Origin: Prorocentrum cordatum
Lineage: Eukaryota; Sar; Dinophyceae; Prorocentrales; Prorocentraceae
Length of the DNA: 64,000 bases
Direction of reading: 5' to 3'
Assembly (NCBI GenBank): GCA_963575745.1
Contig: CAUYUJ010010447.1
Location: forward strand, 392,186 to 456,185
Shown piece after piece: positions 45,601 through 56,857 of the stretch; position 1 is the stretch's first letter, and each line of letters starts with the position of its first letter. The translations under genes and the position numbers were made by a program. The notes under the pieces are model-generated. The model saw only the letters and a program-made list of their open reading frames with translations. It was not told the origin of the DNA and did not search any database.

Positions 45601-46199
45601 CCATCGCCCCGTTTTCCCGAACATCCATCTGCGCGAAGATAAGAATAGAGATAGAGGCGCGACGCGAACACGCCAGTAAGCAATATACGTTAAGATCAGA
45701 ACTTGTCAAGTTAAGAGACGCGAAGATAAAGCCGGGGGCAAGGCAATGCGAGAGGGGCGAAGAAACATAAGGCGCGAAGACGAGGGGCGCGAGAACAAAC
45801 GCGCGCAGAGATTATAGGCGCGAGGGCAAGGAAGCGCGAATATCAGAGGCGCGAAACTAAAAGGTGCAAATATAAGAGGCGCGAAATTATGAAACCAGAG
45901 GCAAGCGAAGATGCGATGCGCGAGTATAAGGGGCGCGACGATGAAGCTAACCAATCCGCCCCCCCGCCCCTCGCCCATTCCGCAGCTGTTTCGGCTCCGC
46001 GGCAGGCGCGCGGCGCCCTCGGCTCCACGGCCCGTTCCGCAGCGGTTTCGCTTCGCCCAGGCGCGATGTCACCCCGTCAGGTGCGCGTGGCCTCGCGAGC
46101 CCAGGCGCCCCCGACCGCCCCCCGCGAGGCTGGGCGCCGCCAGGCACCCCCGACCACCCTCCGCAGCAGGCCCCGGGCACCCCCAGCTTGACGACGCTG

Positions 46200-46494
46200 C
46201 CCTTCCGCCAGCGCGGAGCCCGAGGTCCCAGGGCTCGGCCGCGGGGAAGGCCGCGGCGGGCGCCGCCGCGGCCGGCGCCGTCGGCGCCGCGTCTGACGGC
46301 CCCCCCGCCGCTGGGGCCAGCGCCCCCCGCGTCGAGCCGACGCGTTTCGCCCAGAGTGCGATCGCGCACCCGACCATGGAGGCCATGCCCGAAGTCATCA
46401 GCCACGTCTTCGGCGGCATGGAGCAGCAGGTCGCCCCGGCCAGGCCGAACGCCCTTCGGCTCCAGACCGCCTACTCGGCCACGTTCAAGATTGG
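46200..46494 (+). CDS. Exon-like coding island, alanine-rich, unknown protein
   Basis: The frame containing MEAMPEVISHVFGGMEQQVA then PARPNALRLQTAYSATFKI (46375-46490) has G or C at nearly every third position, as expected for coding DNA in a GC-rich dinoflagellate. Upstream it is Ala-rich (AAGKAAAGAAAAGAVGAA). Both borders are unresolved. The opposite strand is also open, so strand is likely but not certain. Confidence 0.35.
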
Positions 46495-46599
46495 GGGCGC
46501 TGGGGGGTGGGCGCCGACGCATAGGCAGAGGACAGCGATTGATAATGGGCACTTGGCACGTTTGCAGAACAGCGCAAGTTTCCTCCGCTGCTGACCAGC

Positions 46600-48100
46600 A
46601 GTGGTCGGCTGGAGTCGCCTCGAGATCGCCCCGACTGTTCGGGCCGATGGGCCGCTGTCCATGCCGCTCGGCAAACAGCCGCGCAGCGTCGCCATCGCCA
46701 GCACCATCGACAGCATCGCCGTAAACAACATCATCATCCGCACGGCGCTCCTCCTCAGAGTGCTGCTCAAGACGCGTCGGGCACGCTCGGCTATCGCGGG
46801 CCGTGCCGGAGGCCAGCTTGGGCCACCTTGGTGAGCGCGGAAATTTATCTGGTCGCTCCTGAAACCGACGTGGTCCAATCAATGGAGTGTGATCGATGCA
46901 TTGCAGCGCGCCCTTGGGCGGGCGCGGTCGCCGCCCCCCCCCCCCCCCTCCGCTTCGCAGGAACGGTGAGGGGGGCGGGGGGGGGTGGATTGGAGGAGGA
47001 GGGTGAGCCGCTGCCCGACCTTGCCTTGCCCACACCTTATTCTACCCTACTCTATTTTCCTCCCTCCTAATTGTCTTTGCGACTACCTTCTCGTCTTAGT
47101 CTACTCCGCCCTACTCTATCATGCCCCAATCTACGCTACTCAATTCGACTCTACGCTACCCTACTCTACTCTGCTCAACCTGCCCCATCATACTCCAACG
47201 CCTCCTCGAGCTCTCCTGGATTCATCCTGGGCCGCTTCGATGGTCTCATGGGCTGTCGTGAGTCCGTCACCAGAGCCTCTTGACCATGGAGATAGCCTTC
47301 CCAGAACGGGGCCACGGGGGCATGCGGGCGCGCTCTCCCCGCGCAGACGCGGCGGCGGATCGCGAGGTAGATTCGGGCATGCTCTCAGAAGTTCCCGCGC
47401 GAGTGGGTTCTCCGATCGCCCAGGGCGGCCCCGCGGGGCCTCCGGGATAGCGCCCGGGCAGCCCATGGGGCCCCCAAGTCGGCCCAAGACGGCCCCGAGA
47501 TCGGTCGGGGGGCTTCCGAGAGAGCCCCGAGACGGCCCAGAAGCGCTCCAAGATGGCGCCAGGGCGGCCCTGAGTTGCCCCCAGGACGGTCCCCGAAGGC
47601 GCCAGACGGGCCAATGGGCGCCCCGGGGCGGCCCCAGATGCTCCGAGAGGCCCCAGGGGCCCCCCGGCAGGCCCCCATGGGCCCCAAGAGGGCCCGCAAG
47701 TACGCCACGGCGATGCATGGCGTTGTTCGCCCAAGGGCCTCGCGCCCCATCCGTTGAAACCGCGTCCTGCTTTGGCAGCCTGCGCCGTGAGTTGCGCGGC
47801 CGCCTTCGCGCGAGGAGCTGCCCGACCGCGCGGTCGGGGCAGAGGCCGAGCTGAGCAGCCGCGCCTAGACCCCTGAGGGACACGGCATCAACGTTACCAG
47901 CGAGATGCGAATCAGCAAGGAGTTCGACGGAATCACCGCTGGCCGCAAGGCGAACGACAGGCCAATCCGCGCCAGGGCCATCGAAACTGGATTTGACCTT
48001 GGCAACAGATGGGATGCTAGCTAACATGCTGCAAGTCCACGAGAACCTCCGCGTGAACATACCCAAAGATGGTTGCAGCACGGATCGGACCCCAATCGGG
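46600..48100. other. Region without a firm gene; repeats inside
   Basis: A C16-type homopolymer at about 46935-46950, a CTACTCTACT-rich stretch at 47040-47180 and an 11-bp-periodic block at 47430-47710. A minus-strand frame at 47750-48117 (GDSVELLADSHLAGNVDAVS) is possible coding but unsupported. Confidence 0.45.
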
Positions 48101-48104
48101 GCGC

Positions 48105-48610
48105 TCACGTTGCACAAGACCGCGGAGGGCTAGCAGCGGCTACAGGAGCACAACTTGAAGACGTCGTTAACGCAGCCCCGCGGCGAGTCCGCGCGAGCTC
48201 GGGCCGACGGCAGAGTTCGCGACTAGCGTTGGCGCGACGCCGGGCGGCTAACAGGACGAACCGCCGGCAGTTCTGGGGCCAGCTGCCGCCAGGCGCCAGC
48301 GAAAGCGATTCGGGTGCATTTGCGCTGGCAGGGCCCCTGGCACCAGACTCCGACGCGAGAGTGATTTCCGCGCGGCGCTCAGGCATCTTCGCGCGCCATG
48401 GCGCCTCCAGCATGGCCCAGGCAGAGATTTTCCGCCTGAGCTCGCGGTGCGAGAGCACATCGTTGTTCCGCCAAGCCACGAGGAGATCCAGGGAGGGATC
48501 ATCGCGATAAGCCCTGGTCCACGGCCAGTTGAGAGACCCAGCCCGAGCGAGGGCGCGCAGATGTTTTATGCCCTGCGGGCCCGCAGATGCAAGTGCCAAC
48601 GTGCCTCCAG
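48105..48610 (-). CDS. Possible coding fragment, unknown protein
   Basis: Minus-strand frame reads SLNWPWTRAYRDDPSLDLLV, AWRNNDVLSHRELRRKISAW, AMLEAPWRAKMPERRAEI, with protein-like helix periodicity and fairly high G/C at third positions. No ATG fits and the left part becomes Arg/Ala-rich. It may be an exon or a transposon remnant. Confidence 0.3.
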
Positions 48611-49119
48611 AGCGATGCGTTCTCTCCAGGCATGCCGATGGACGCAGCCCTCTTTGCAGGTGAAGATTGCGATGCGCATGCAATTTACGGGTCGGAGTGG
48701 CGCGAGGTGCCGCGCAGCCACTGGGCGACCTGTGACTGGCACGTGGCGCATGTTAGCACAACTGCTGGCCTAGCCCCTGGCCGATGGCGTTCTGCCGCTG
48801 GCCCGGGGCGCTCGCGCAGCGATCCCCGGCGCGTTGCGCTGCCCGCCCCCGTCGCTTACAGTTAGAGGTGCCTGATTGGGCATGGTCGGGTCCAGAATGC
48901 GTTTCTGGCATTCGGACTGTAGTTGTCTTGGGTGGATATGGTTCTATTCGGGGTTCAGCGGCAAAAGTACATTCTGCTCCTGGAGCCCGCCCCCTTGCTC
49001 CTGCTCCTTGTCGCCCCGTCCTCGCCCGCCCTGCTCGCGCCCCTCTTCCCCGCCTGCGCCCCGCCCGTCGGCGTGCCCCGTCGGCGCCACCCCCATTTCT
49101 AATATGCGGTTTGCATATA

Positions 49120-49617
49120 CAACTGTATGTATGTATATAAAATACGTGTGCGTGTTTAATATGTGCGGATACTGCGTTGTAAATTCAAACGACATTAAGC
49201 ATGACACCGCATTCAATACATGTAACACAGGTGTGTGCAATGCCGTTTCTGGAATATTGCAATGTAGTGTTACGTTCCTATATATATATATATATATATA
49301 TAAGTGTGTGTGTGTGTGTTTGCACAAGTTTGTATATCTCGTTCCCGTTCCCACTCTCTACCAAACACCCATGGTTACATTACGCATAACTTCGCGTACG
49401 CAAGGCGCTTGTATCATTACTACATCGATATGTGATGCTCGGATATGCATGTGTGATTGTATGTACGCTTATGTACACGCATACATATAACAATATGGTC
49501 GTACACGTACACGTATATGTAACGGAGGTGTGTGCAAGTATTGTTCGCCGTGGGTTGCACTATCTGGCCGTGATAATATTTATACATCAATGCGTATATA
49601 CACGGGCTCAGCCACTT

Positions 49618-49659
<42 letters not shown>

Positions 49660-49885
49660 CACGTTACGTTTAGCGATGAGTACGCATAACGCGTATATGG
49701 TTCGTGTCACATGTGTCTATATATATACGTGTGTGTGTGTTTGTATGTAAATTTATGACTATGTACATGTACACACATTATGTGTGTTCACACACACATT
49801 CCTACAACATACATTCGTATGCACATTTTTTACAGTGTGTATGCTTGTAAACACCACCGTCAAATCACATTGAATCCCGCACCTT
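49120..49885. other. AT-rich, TA/TG microsatellite region
   Basis: (TA)n at 49280-49302 and 49629-49658, GTGTGTG and TACACGTACACG words. No gene. An upstream exon of the membrane-protein gene may lie to the left of it. Confidence 0.7.
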
Positions 49886-49945
49886 ACGGACCCCCCCTCC
49901 AAATCAGCCGGACCAGGCTCCAGGGGGAGGGGTTCTGGGAGGGGA
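49886..49945. repeat. Dispersed repeat also at 31089-31150
   Basis: GGACCCCCCCTCCAAATCAG..GACCAGGCTCCAGGGGGAGG matches GGGACCCCCTGCCCTCCAAA..GACTGGGTTCCCGGGGGAGC. A weaker version is at about 33822. Confidence 0.65.
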
Positions 49946-50000
49946 AAGCCGCTCACACGCCGATGATCCCCAAGGGGTCGGCAGATTTCACCCTTCCTAG

Positions 50001-50856
50001 TGTTTCACCAGAGTTTCAATTTTATTGCAAGGCGTGCTGCGCCGTGTCAGCAGCTTTTGCGTATGTTGGTTCGGCGTACTATCGTAAATTCGCGTTCGCA
50101 GTGAAGATTTTCAGTGGATTGTGTGTGGTCCCACTGGTCAAGCAGCTGGCGTCGGTGGTGGACTGCCATGTCGTAAAGGAGCACCGCGTGCTCGACGTGG
50201 CTCCAGCTATCACTTGCTACACCGGACTTCATATGTTGTTGTCCGTCTTTGCCGTAGTCGGAGGGGTCGCTTATTTTGCCATGCTCCTTCCATTGACAGG
50301 CGCGGAGGGGAACGTCCATGACGTGGAACCCGGCACCCTTTGCCATCCGTCGGCTTGGCTCCGGGGCAGGAAGCGCCGCGCACACTGCACGAATTTCGGT
50401 CCGCTTCAGCCCAATCCGGAGCACATGAAGTGGACTGCGTATGCTGACCTCTTTTCGCGGTTGGCCCTGGTGATCATTGCTACGGAAACCACCTACACGC
50501 CGTCGCGGAATATGTTTTTTTCGATGACGGTGTGCGCCGCGACGGCGCTCGTCTTTGCCATCAAGCCACCCTACCAAGACGCCACGATGAGCGCAGCCGT
50601 CATCACCACCAAGGTGATTCAAACTTTGGCTTTTGGTTGCGGGATGCTTGCTATGCACGTTGACGATGTCAGTTCCCTGACGGCGCCACTTCTCTTTTAT
50701 GCGCTGTCGTTCATTGCGTGCGGCTCCCTCATCATGTACAGCGCGTGCTGTGCGCCGCGCAGCAAGTCGGAGGACGACGCCACCCCGACGATCGCCGGGC
50801 TTCTGTGGGATCGTGAGGCATCGACCGACGCAGAGCAGCGCCAGCTGCTTCAATGA
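50001..50856 (+). CDS. C-terminal exon of a multipass membrane protein
   Basis: An acceptor-like TTTCACCCTTCCTAG ends at 50000; the frame then runs to TGA at 50854-50856. The frame is open further upstream, but that part is microsatellite and a dispersed repeat, so I place the exon start here. About 284 residues contain five or so hydrophobic segments: FSGLCVVPLVKQLASVV, CYTGLHMLLSVFAVVGGVAY, RLALVIIATETTYTPSR with MFFSMTVCAATALVFAI, VIQTLAFGCGMLAMHV, and PLLFYALSFIACGSLIMYSA. The tail is acidic and polar. The layout recalls the membrane-spanning C-terminus of large dinoflagellate surface proteins with cysteine-rich extracellular repeats; that is an impression, not a match I can prove. Earlier exons are not found in the window. 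Confidence 0.6.
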
Positions 50857-50879
50857 GGGCGGGGTGGGGAAGATGTCGG

Positions 50880-51510
50880 GGGAAGTGAGGAGGAGGAGGA
50901 CCGGGATGATGGGGATGAGGAGGAGGAGGAGGAGGAGGAGGAGGAAGATGAGGAGGAGCAGGAGGAGGGCGATCGGTCCACTGAAGGCGGCCATTGCCTT
51001 CCATTGGCGCCACCTGGAACCTTCCCTTGGTGCCACATGGAGGAGAAAAGATGAGACGAAGGAGAAGGAGGAGGAAGAGGGGTCTGGGTGCTGGAGTGGT
51101 GGTGGGTTTTCAGAAGCCGGAGGCGGAGCAGTCTTTTGTGTAGACGTTTTTGGGCGGGATGCTTTGGGGGTCGTGACGGGTTCGTGGCGTCAGCGCGGGC
51201 ACTCGGGGAGGGTGGTAGGAGGAGGAGGAGGAGGAGGTACGGTGGAGGAGGAGGAGGAGGAGGTAGGAGGATGAGGAGGCAGGAGGAGGAGGAGGAGTGA
51301 GGAGGAGGCGGAGGAGGAGGAGGAGGAGGAGGAGGAGGGGCGGGGGAGGGGGAGGGGAGGAGGAGTAGGAGGAGGAGGTAGGAGGAGGAGGAGGGAGGAG
51401 GAGGAGGAGGAGGGAGGAGAGGAGAGGAGGAGGTGGAGGAGGAGAGAGGGGGTGAGGGGGAGGGGGAGGGGGAGGGGGAGGGGGAGGGGGAGAGGGGGGG
51501 GGCGGGGCAG
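50880..51510. repeat. (GGA)n and (GGGGGA)n purine tracts
   Basis: GGAGGAGGA triplets at 50890-50970 and 51215-51440, then GGGGGA hexamers at 51450-51500. Frames over it are artefacts. Confidence 0.85.
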
Positions 51511-51559
51511 TTACACGTCTCACACTTACAAACTCACACCATCTGGTGGCCTTCGGTCG

Positions 51560-52480
51560 ATGCCGCCGCCGCGCCTTGGTTGTGGGTCAGAGTCCTCGTG
51601 AAGGCGTCTTGGGGTCTCCTCGGAGGGCTCTCGGGGGGTCCCTGGGCGGCAGTTTGGGATCCTCTTGGAAGCGCCCTGGGATCATGTAGGGGGCTTCTTG
51701 GGGCTCTCGGGGCTCTCTGGGGGCCTTTGGGGGGCCTCTTGGAGATGTTGGGCGCCTCTTGGGGACGAGGGCGCCGTCTTGGCGGCCTCTTGGGCCGTCT
51801 TAAGGCCATCTTGGGCGACTTGGGGCGATTTGGGGGCGTCTCCGGCCCCTTTTGGGGCGGTCTTGGGGCGTTTTCGGGCCCGTGTGGCCGCCACTTGGGC
51901 CGTCTTGGAGCCGTCTTGGGCCATCGTGGGGCCATCTTGGGAGCCTTTTGGGCTGTGTTGGGGCGGTCTCTTGGGCCCTCTCGGAGCGTCGGAAAGCCGA
52001 AAGGCGAGAAGGCTAAAAACCTACATTAACCCAAAGGAAGTCAATGATTTTTGTCTCGTGTGGACTTCTTGGGAAGCCTCTTGGAAACCTCTTGGGCCGT
52101 CTTGGCGGCCTCTTGGGCCGTCTTGAGGCCATCTTGGGCGACTTGGGGCGATTTGGGGGCGTCTCCGGCCTCTTAGGGGCCGTCTTGGGGCGTTTTCAGG
52201 TCCGTGTGGCCGCCACTTGGGCCGTCTTGGAGCTGTCTTGCCATCGTGGGGCCATCTTGGGAGCCTCTTGGGCTGTGTTGGGGCGGTCTTGGAGGCCTCT
52301 TGAAAGGTGAGAAGGTGAGAAAGCTGAAAAGGTGAGAAAGCTGAACACCTCCAAGAACCTAAAGAAAATCCATGATTTTTGCCGCTCGGGACGCCTCTTG
52401 GAAGCCTCGAGGGGGGTGTTGGGGGCATCGTTGGCCATCGTGAGGCCATCTTGGGCCGCCTTGGGACGCTGATGGCTTCT
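51560..52480. repeat. 11-bp-periodic repeat with a 321-bp tandem duplication
   Basis: The segment starting TTGGCGGCCTCTTGGGCCGT at about 51777 recurs at about 52098, including GCCATCTTGGGCGACTTGGG, GATTTGGGGGCGTCTCCGGC and CGTGTGGCCGCCACTTGGGC. Both copies end in an A-rich non-periodic part (51985-52050, 52305-52380). Confidence 0.85.
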
Positions 52481-52679
52481 GGCCGTAGAGCCTGCTACCT
52501 ATTTGTCGACTCATTGGGCTGCTCCTGCACGGTTCCAGAGCCTCCAGGCCCGCGGCAAAGAGATCCGGCATCTCTGGCCTGGATTTGCTGGGAGTTGCCG
52601 GGGGTACTTTTCGCTCCGGGACCCCCAGGGGCCGCCACGCGCGCGCGAACTAGAATACTGTTAGCATGTTACTGGAGAG

Positions 52680-53984
52680 TTTAGCACGCCTCTGGCCCGT
52701 TGGGCTGGCGAGTATGAGCAGCGATCTTTGCCGAAGGCTATGCCCGGTCAGGCAAAACCCTGCACAGTCACCGTATTTCTTCAGGGGAACAAAAATTGGC
52801 AAGAGAAGCTCCCAAGAGGCCCCATCAGACGGTCCAAGGGGGCGCCAAGACGGCCCAAGAGGCGCCCAAGAGGGCCCAAGAGGGCCCAGAGAGCTCCAAG
52901 GCGGCCCCAAGAGGGGCCCAGGGGGGGGACAACGAATCGAAAATTCTGGGATTCCGCTCGATTAATCAATTCCCAGGAGGCACCGAGAGGCCGACAAAAC
53001 CGGCCCCGAGAGGCTTCGAAATTGTTTCCAAGAGGCAGGATGGGCCGAAGGCCCCTAGATCCGCCGCCCCCTGCTTGCAGGGGTGCACGGCGTGCTGGAT
53101 GTTTCAGGTTTTGGTTTTGGTTCTTTTTCCAAAAGAACTCCCCCAGTGGGCTCCGGCACGTCCCGCCGGGGTCCCGGGAGGAAGCCGAAAGGACCTCAAT
53201 CCGGAAACAAATCCTCCAAAAAACGCCCGTTTCGCTCGGGACATCCTCAAAAAATTGCGAAGATGGCCCAAGATGGCCTCCAAGTCCGCCCGAGATGGTC
53301 CAAGACGGCCTCCAAAACGGCCAATGAGAGTCCAAGACGGCCCAAGACGGCCCAAGAGGCCCCCCAGAGGCCTCCCAGACGGCCCAAATTCGAGGCCTTT
53401 TTTTTTTTTTTTTTTTTTTTTTCTTCTTTTTATTTTTTTGTTTTCTTTTTTTTTTTCTTTTTTTTTTATTTTTTTTTTTTTTTTTTATTTTCCAAGAGGC
53501 CTCAGGAGAGTCCGAATAGACGGCCAAATTAAAAAACAAAAAAAATAAAAAAAAAATCATTGAATTTTCCTTGGTTTTTGAAGGATTCTGGCATTTGCGC
53601 CTTTTCGGCTCTCCGACGGCTCGAGACGGCCCAAGAAGCCCCCAAGATCGCCCAAGAGGCCCCCAAGAAAGCCCCATGATGGCCCAAGTGGCCTCCAAGA
53701 TGGCCCCTAGAGGGCCCCAAGAGGGCCCAAGAGGCCTCCAACACGCCCAAGATGGCCTCCCAGACGCCCAAGATGGCCTCCAAGACGGCCCTGGAGCATT
53801 CCAAGCGGGCCCCAAGTCGGCCCATAGAGGCCCCCCAAACGGCTTCCGACGGCTTCAGACGTGCCAGGAACCCACCAAGATGGCCGAAGTTGGCTCGAAG
53901 CTGGCCCGAGACGGCCCAAAAAGCCCCAAAGATCGCCCAAAGCTTGCCCAAGAGGCCTCCAAGACGGCCAAGATGACCTTCAAG
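52680..53984. repeat. 11-bp-periodic repeat, dispersed segment and T-rich tract
   Basis: Positions 53050-53190 match 30330-30470 in reverse orientation (GGTTTTGGTTTTGGTTCTTT against AAAGAACCAAAAACAAAACC). Positions 53397-53492 are almost entirely T. The periodic units resume at 53610-53990. Confidence 0.75.
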
Positions 53985-54135
53985 ATGCCCACGTGTTCCC
54001 CGAAGGCTTTCCAAACCGATTCGGGGAACACGTGGTCCGATAGCTTGGCAGGTCTGGCCTCAACGTTCGGCCACATAGGCGCTTCCAAAAAGGCAGGGGG
54101 CGGCGGTGATTCGCCGTAGGCGTCTTCGATAATTT
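53985..54135. repeat. Third copy of the CGCCGTAGGCGTCTT segment
   Basis: TTGGCCACATAGGCGCTTCC-type sequence and GGGCGGCGGTGATTCGCCGT match 5880-6010 and, in reverse, 10690-10830. All copies keep a CGGCG-GTGATT-CGCCG hairpin. Confidence 0.8.
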
Positions 54136-54309
54136 GAGCGGCCAGGGGGAGGCCCCGGAGGGACCAGGAGGGGGTCCATCGGATGATGATATTTGTAATA
54201 TCACCTGACTGCACCATCTTCCTGCATTTTTCTTCCCCTCGTTGCCTGCTCCTCCTCGTCCTCTTCGGTCTTTCACAGGTTTCCCGCCCAGGTTTTTTAA
54301 AGGTACGCG

Positions 54310-55030
54310 ATCATCGTGTCCGACGACGACGAGGGAACGCCCCAACATGGGCGACGACGACGACGGAACGCCCCAATCAGGCCCCCCCCAAAACATTCCC
54401 ACAATTCATGTTCCCAGCAGTCCTTGCGGGAACATGATTCATCGGGCTCCCAACATGGCTCTTCAGAGAGGCGACGACGACGACGACGGACCGGCCCAAG
54501 CACCCCCCTAAGACATGTCTAAATATCATGCTCCCAGAAGTCCTTGTGGGAACATGATTCATCAGGCCCCAGGCATGGCCGACGCCAATGACGCAGCGCC
54601 ATCAACAGCCCTCCAAGACAGGAGTACGCCCAAAAATCATGTTCCTAGAAGGCCTGCCAGGAACATGATTCATCAGGCCCACAACATGGCTTCCAAGAGG
54701 CTATGATGAAGACGGAACGCCCCACGCATCGCTCTAAGACACTTCCAATATTCATTTTGCCAACAAGCCTTCCGGGGACATCATTCCTTGCGCCTTCAAG
54801 AGGCCTCCCCAAGAGGCGACGACAACGACGGAACGCCCCAAGCAGGCCCCAAAGACACTCCCAAAAATCATGTCCACGGAAGGCTTGCCAGGAGCATGAT
54901 CCATCAGGCCCTTAATATGGACCACGACGACGACGACGGAACGCCGCAAACAGCCTCTAATTCAGGTTCCGAAAAGGGCTTCTGGGACTTGGATCCATGA
55001 AGCCCTCCCCACGGGCGACGACGACGACGG
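54310..55030. repeat. Tandem repeat, about 110-bp unit, each with a conserved hairpin
   Basis: Six units alternate (GAC)n plus GGAACGCCCCA with a hairpin whose ends are ATCATGTTCC and GGAACATGAT. Hairpins lie near 54408, 54528, 54637, 54749, 54866 and 54960. In copy 1 the stem contains TTCCC/GGGAA and in copy 3 TTCCT/AGGAA, a compensatory change. Confidence 0.8.
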
Positions 55031-55225
55031 AACGTTTTCGGCCGTTCCCAGGCTCCACAATCCCTCATTGGTCTTCTGGAGCGAACAAACAGCTCAGTAC
55101 AACATAGCCGGATCGAAGTAGCTGATCCCGGGGAAGAGGTTCACACATCCAGGGCCGCCGTTGGGAAGAAATCGCGACGTCGGGGGTGGTGGGGGAGGAC
55201 AGGGAAAGTGGAGGAGGTTATGCAG

Positions 55226-55408
55226 TATCGGCTAACCGACCCCAACCCCAATTGAGCCTCCTACCAACCTACCCTTCCCCCCGCCGCCGAGGTAGAGATT
55301 TACCCCCTGAAACCCGGGGGAGACGGCATACATCCCATCGTGTGGGGGGGTAAATCGCTCAGTGGGACGAGGGCCACGCCAGTGGGGATAGGGGTCGGTT
55401 AAACGATA
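55226..55408. repeat. Nested inverted repeats, possible structured element
   Basis: Outer stem: TATCG-gc-TAACCGACCCC (55226-55243) pairs with GGGGTCGGTTA-aa-CGATA (55391-55408). Inner stem: GATTTACCCCC (55297-55307) pairs with GGGGGTAAATC (55346-55356). The 183-bp element has no open frame of note and could be a structured RNA gene or a short foldback transposon. Confidence 0.65.
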
Positions 55409-55499
55409 TCCAGTTATGAGATCAGCTGCGCGCAGTTGATCTTAGCGGCCCGACGGGTGGCTGAGAGAGTTTCTCGGTCACCTTGCTCTGCCTGGTTTC

Positions 55500-55835
55500 C
55501 CAGATCGGCCCCACCAGGGCCCTGAGAGAAGCCCAACGGGGCCTCGAGAGTAGACCAGAGGGGGCCCAAGAGGACCCCAGGAGGGCCCCCCCCAAGGCCA
55601 CCCGACTGGCACCCAAGAAGGGCTCGTGGGTGCCACGATCGGGGTGTCATTGGTTCCAAGAGGGCCAACAAGCTGCTCTTGGGCTCCTCTTGGGCTCCTC
55701 AGGAGATTCCGAAAGGCTCCCGATAGAAGCCCAAGAGCGGCTCCAGAGCGCCTTCTGACAGTGGCACCCAAAGGGCCCTCCTGGGTGCCACTGCTGGGTG
55801 CTCGCTGGGAGCTTTCTTGGAGCCCTCCCGAGCCG
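55500..55835. repeat. 11-bp-type repeat block
   Basis: CCCAAGAGGACCCCAGGAGG and TTGGGCTCCTCTTGGGCTCC units. CTGGGTGCCACTGCTGGGTG pairs loosely with GTGCCACGATC near 55628. Confidence 0.6.
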
Positions 55836-55984
55836 TCTGGGAGTCCAGCACGATCGTGACGTTACCTGTGGGATGGGGCGGCCGAGGCCGGTAACGGCCG
55901 CTCCCGCGAAGCATGACAATTAGCCGGGCGAAGGACCCAACCATATGCAGTTGTGAGTGCCGCAACTGTGAATCTCGTATTCGG

Positions 55985-56365
55985 TGGCGTTCCCTATGGG
56001 GCCACGAAGCGGGTGAGGGGTGTGCCGAAGCGGGGCGTTGTCATGTAACCTTCCCACTGTGGCCTTAGGTGGAGCTCCCTATGGGACCACGAAAAGTGTG
56101 AGGGCTGTGCCGAAATGGGGCGGCGGTGCCATGCGAACTTTCTCCCTGTGGCCTCAGGTGGATCTCCCTATGGGGCCGCGAATCGTGTGAGGGGTGTGCC
56201 GAGATGGGCCGGTGGTGCCATGCGAACTTTCCGACTGGGGCCTTAGCACTGGGGCCTTCGGTGGAGCTCCCAAAGGGACCACGAAAAGTGTGAGGGGTGT
56301 GCCGAAATGTGGCGGCGATGCCATGCGAACTTTCCCTCTGTTGCCTCCGGTGGAGCTCCCTATGG
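55985..56365. repeat. Tandem repeat, about 107-bp unit, four copies
   Basis: Each unit has GGTGGAGCTCCCTATGGGAC, CACGAAAAGTGTGAGGGGTG, TGCCGAAATGGGGCGGCGGT and CATGCGAACTTTCC. Confidence 0.9.
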
Positions 56366-56529
56366 GCGGGAGGAGGTGAGAGGACGCGCGGCGCTGTCTC
56401 TTCATGACGAGGACCCCACACCACAGGGTGGTTGGGAAAAAAGGCTCTGTTATGGGTCGCCGCACGGTTTTTGGACTCGGGTCGTTTTCCGAGGACGTCT
56501 CGGGCGACCTGAGCCTCAGGGTCGCAAGA

Positions 56530-56601
56530 CCGTGCGGTGACGGACCGCGCGGTGAGGCCGCTGGGGTTTCCGAGGTCACCACGCGGTCCGTCACCACACG
56601 G
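56530..56601. repeat. Hairpin, 26-bp arms
   Basis: Positions 56530-56555 and 56576-56601 are complementary over 26 bp with two mismatches, around a 20-bp loop. Within each arm GTGACGGACCGCG is the core. Confidence 0.85.
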
Positions 56602-56631
56602 CGCTGGGCCCCCCAACTCTCGGCCTCTTCT

Positions 56632-56710
56632 TCTCGGCAGTTCATTTATTGGCTCCTCCTCCTCCTCCTCCTCCTCCTCCTCCTCCTCCTCTCGGCGGTT
56701 CATTTATTGG
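56632..56710. repeat. 21-bp direct repeats flanking (CTC)n
   Basis: TCTCGGCAGTTCATTTATTG and TCTCGGCGGTTCATTTATTG bracket a (CTC)12 tract. Confidence 0.8.
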
Positions 56711-56857
56711 GGCCCGAGGTTTGGGGCCCTACGGATGGGAAGAGGCCCCCCAGACGGCCCAAGAGGCCTCCAAGGCAGCCCAAGAGGGCCCCAAGAACGA
56801 CTCAAGAGGGAAGGTGGAGGATGTGAAGGTGGAGGAGGAGGTTGAATCCGCATCTAC

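Noticed and set aside
49780-50000. N-terminal part of the long membrane-protein frame
   Set aside because: Encoded by TA/TG microsatellite and a dispersed repeat; an acceptor-like site at 50000 gives a better exon start.
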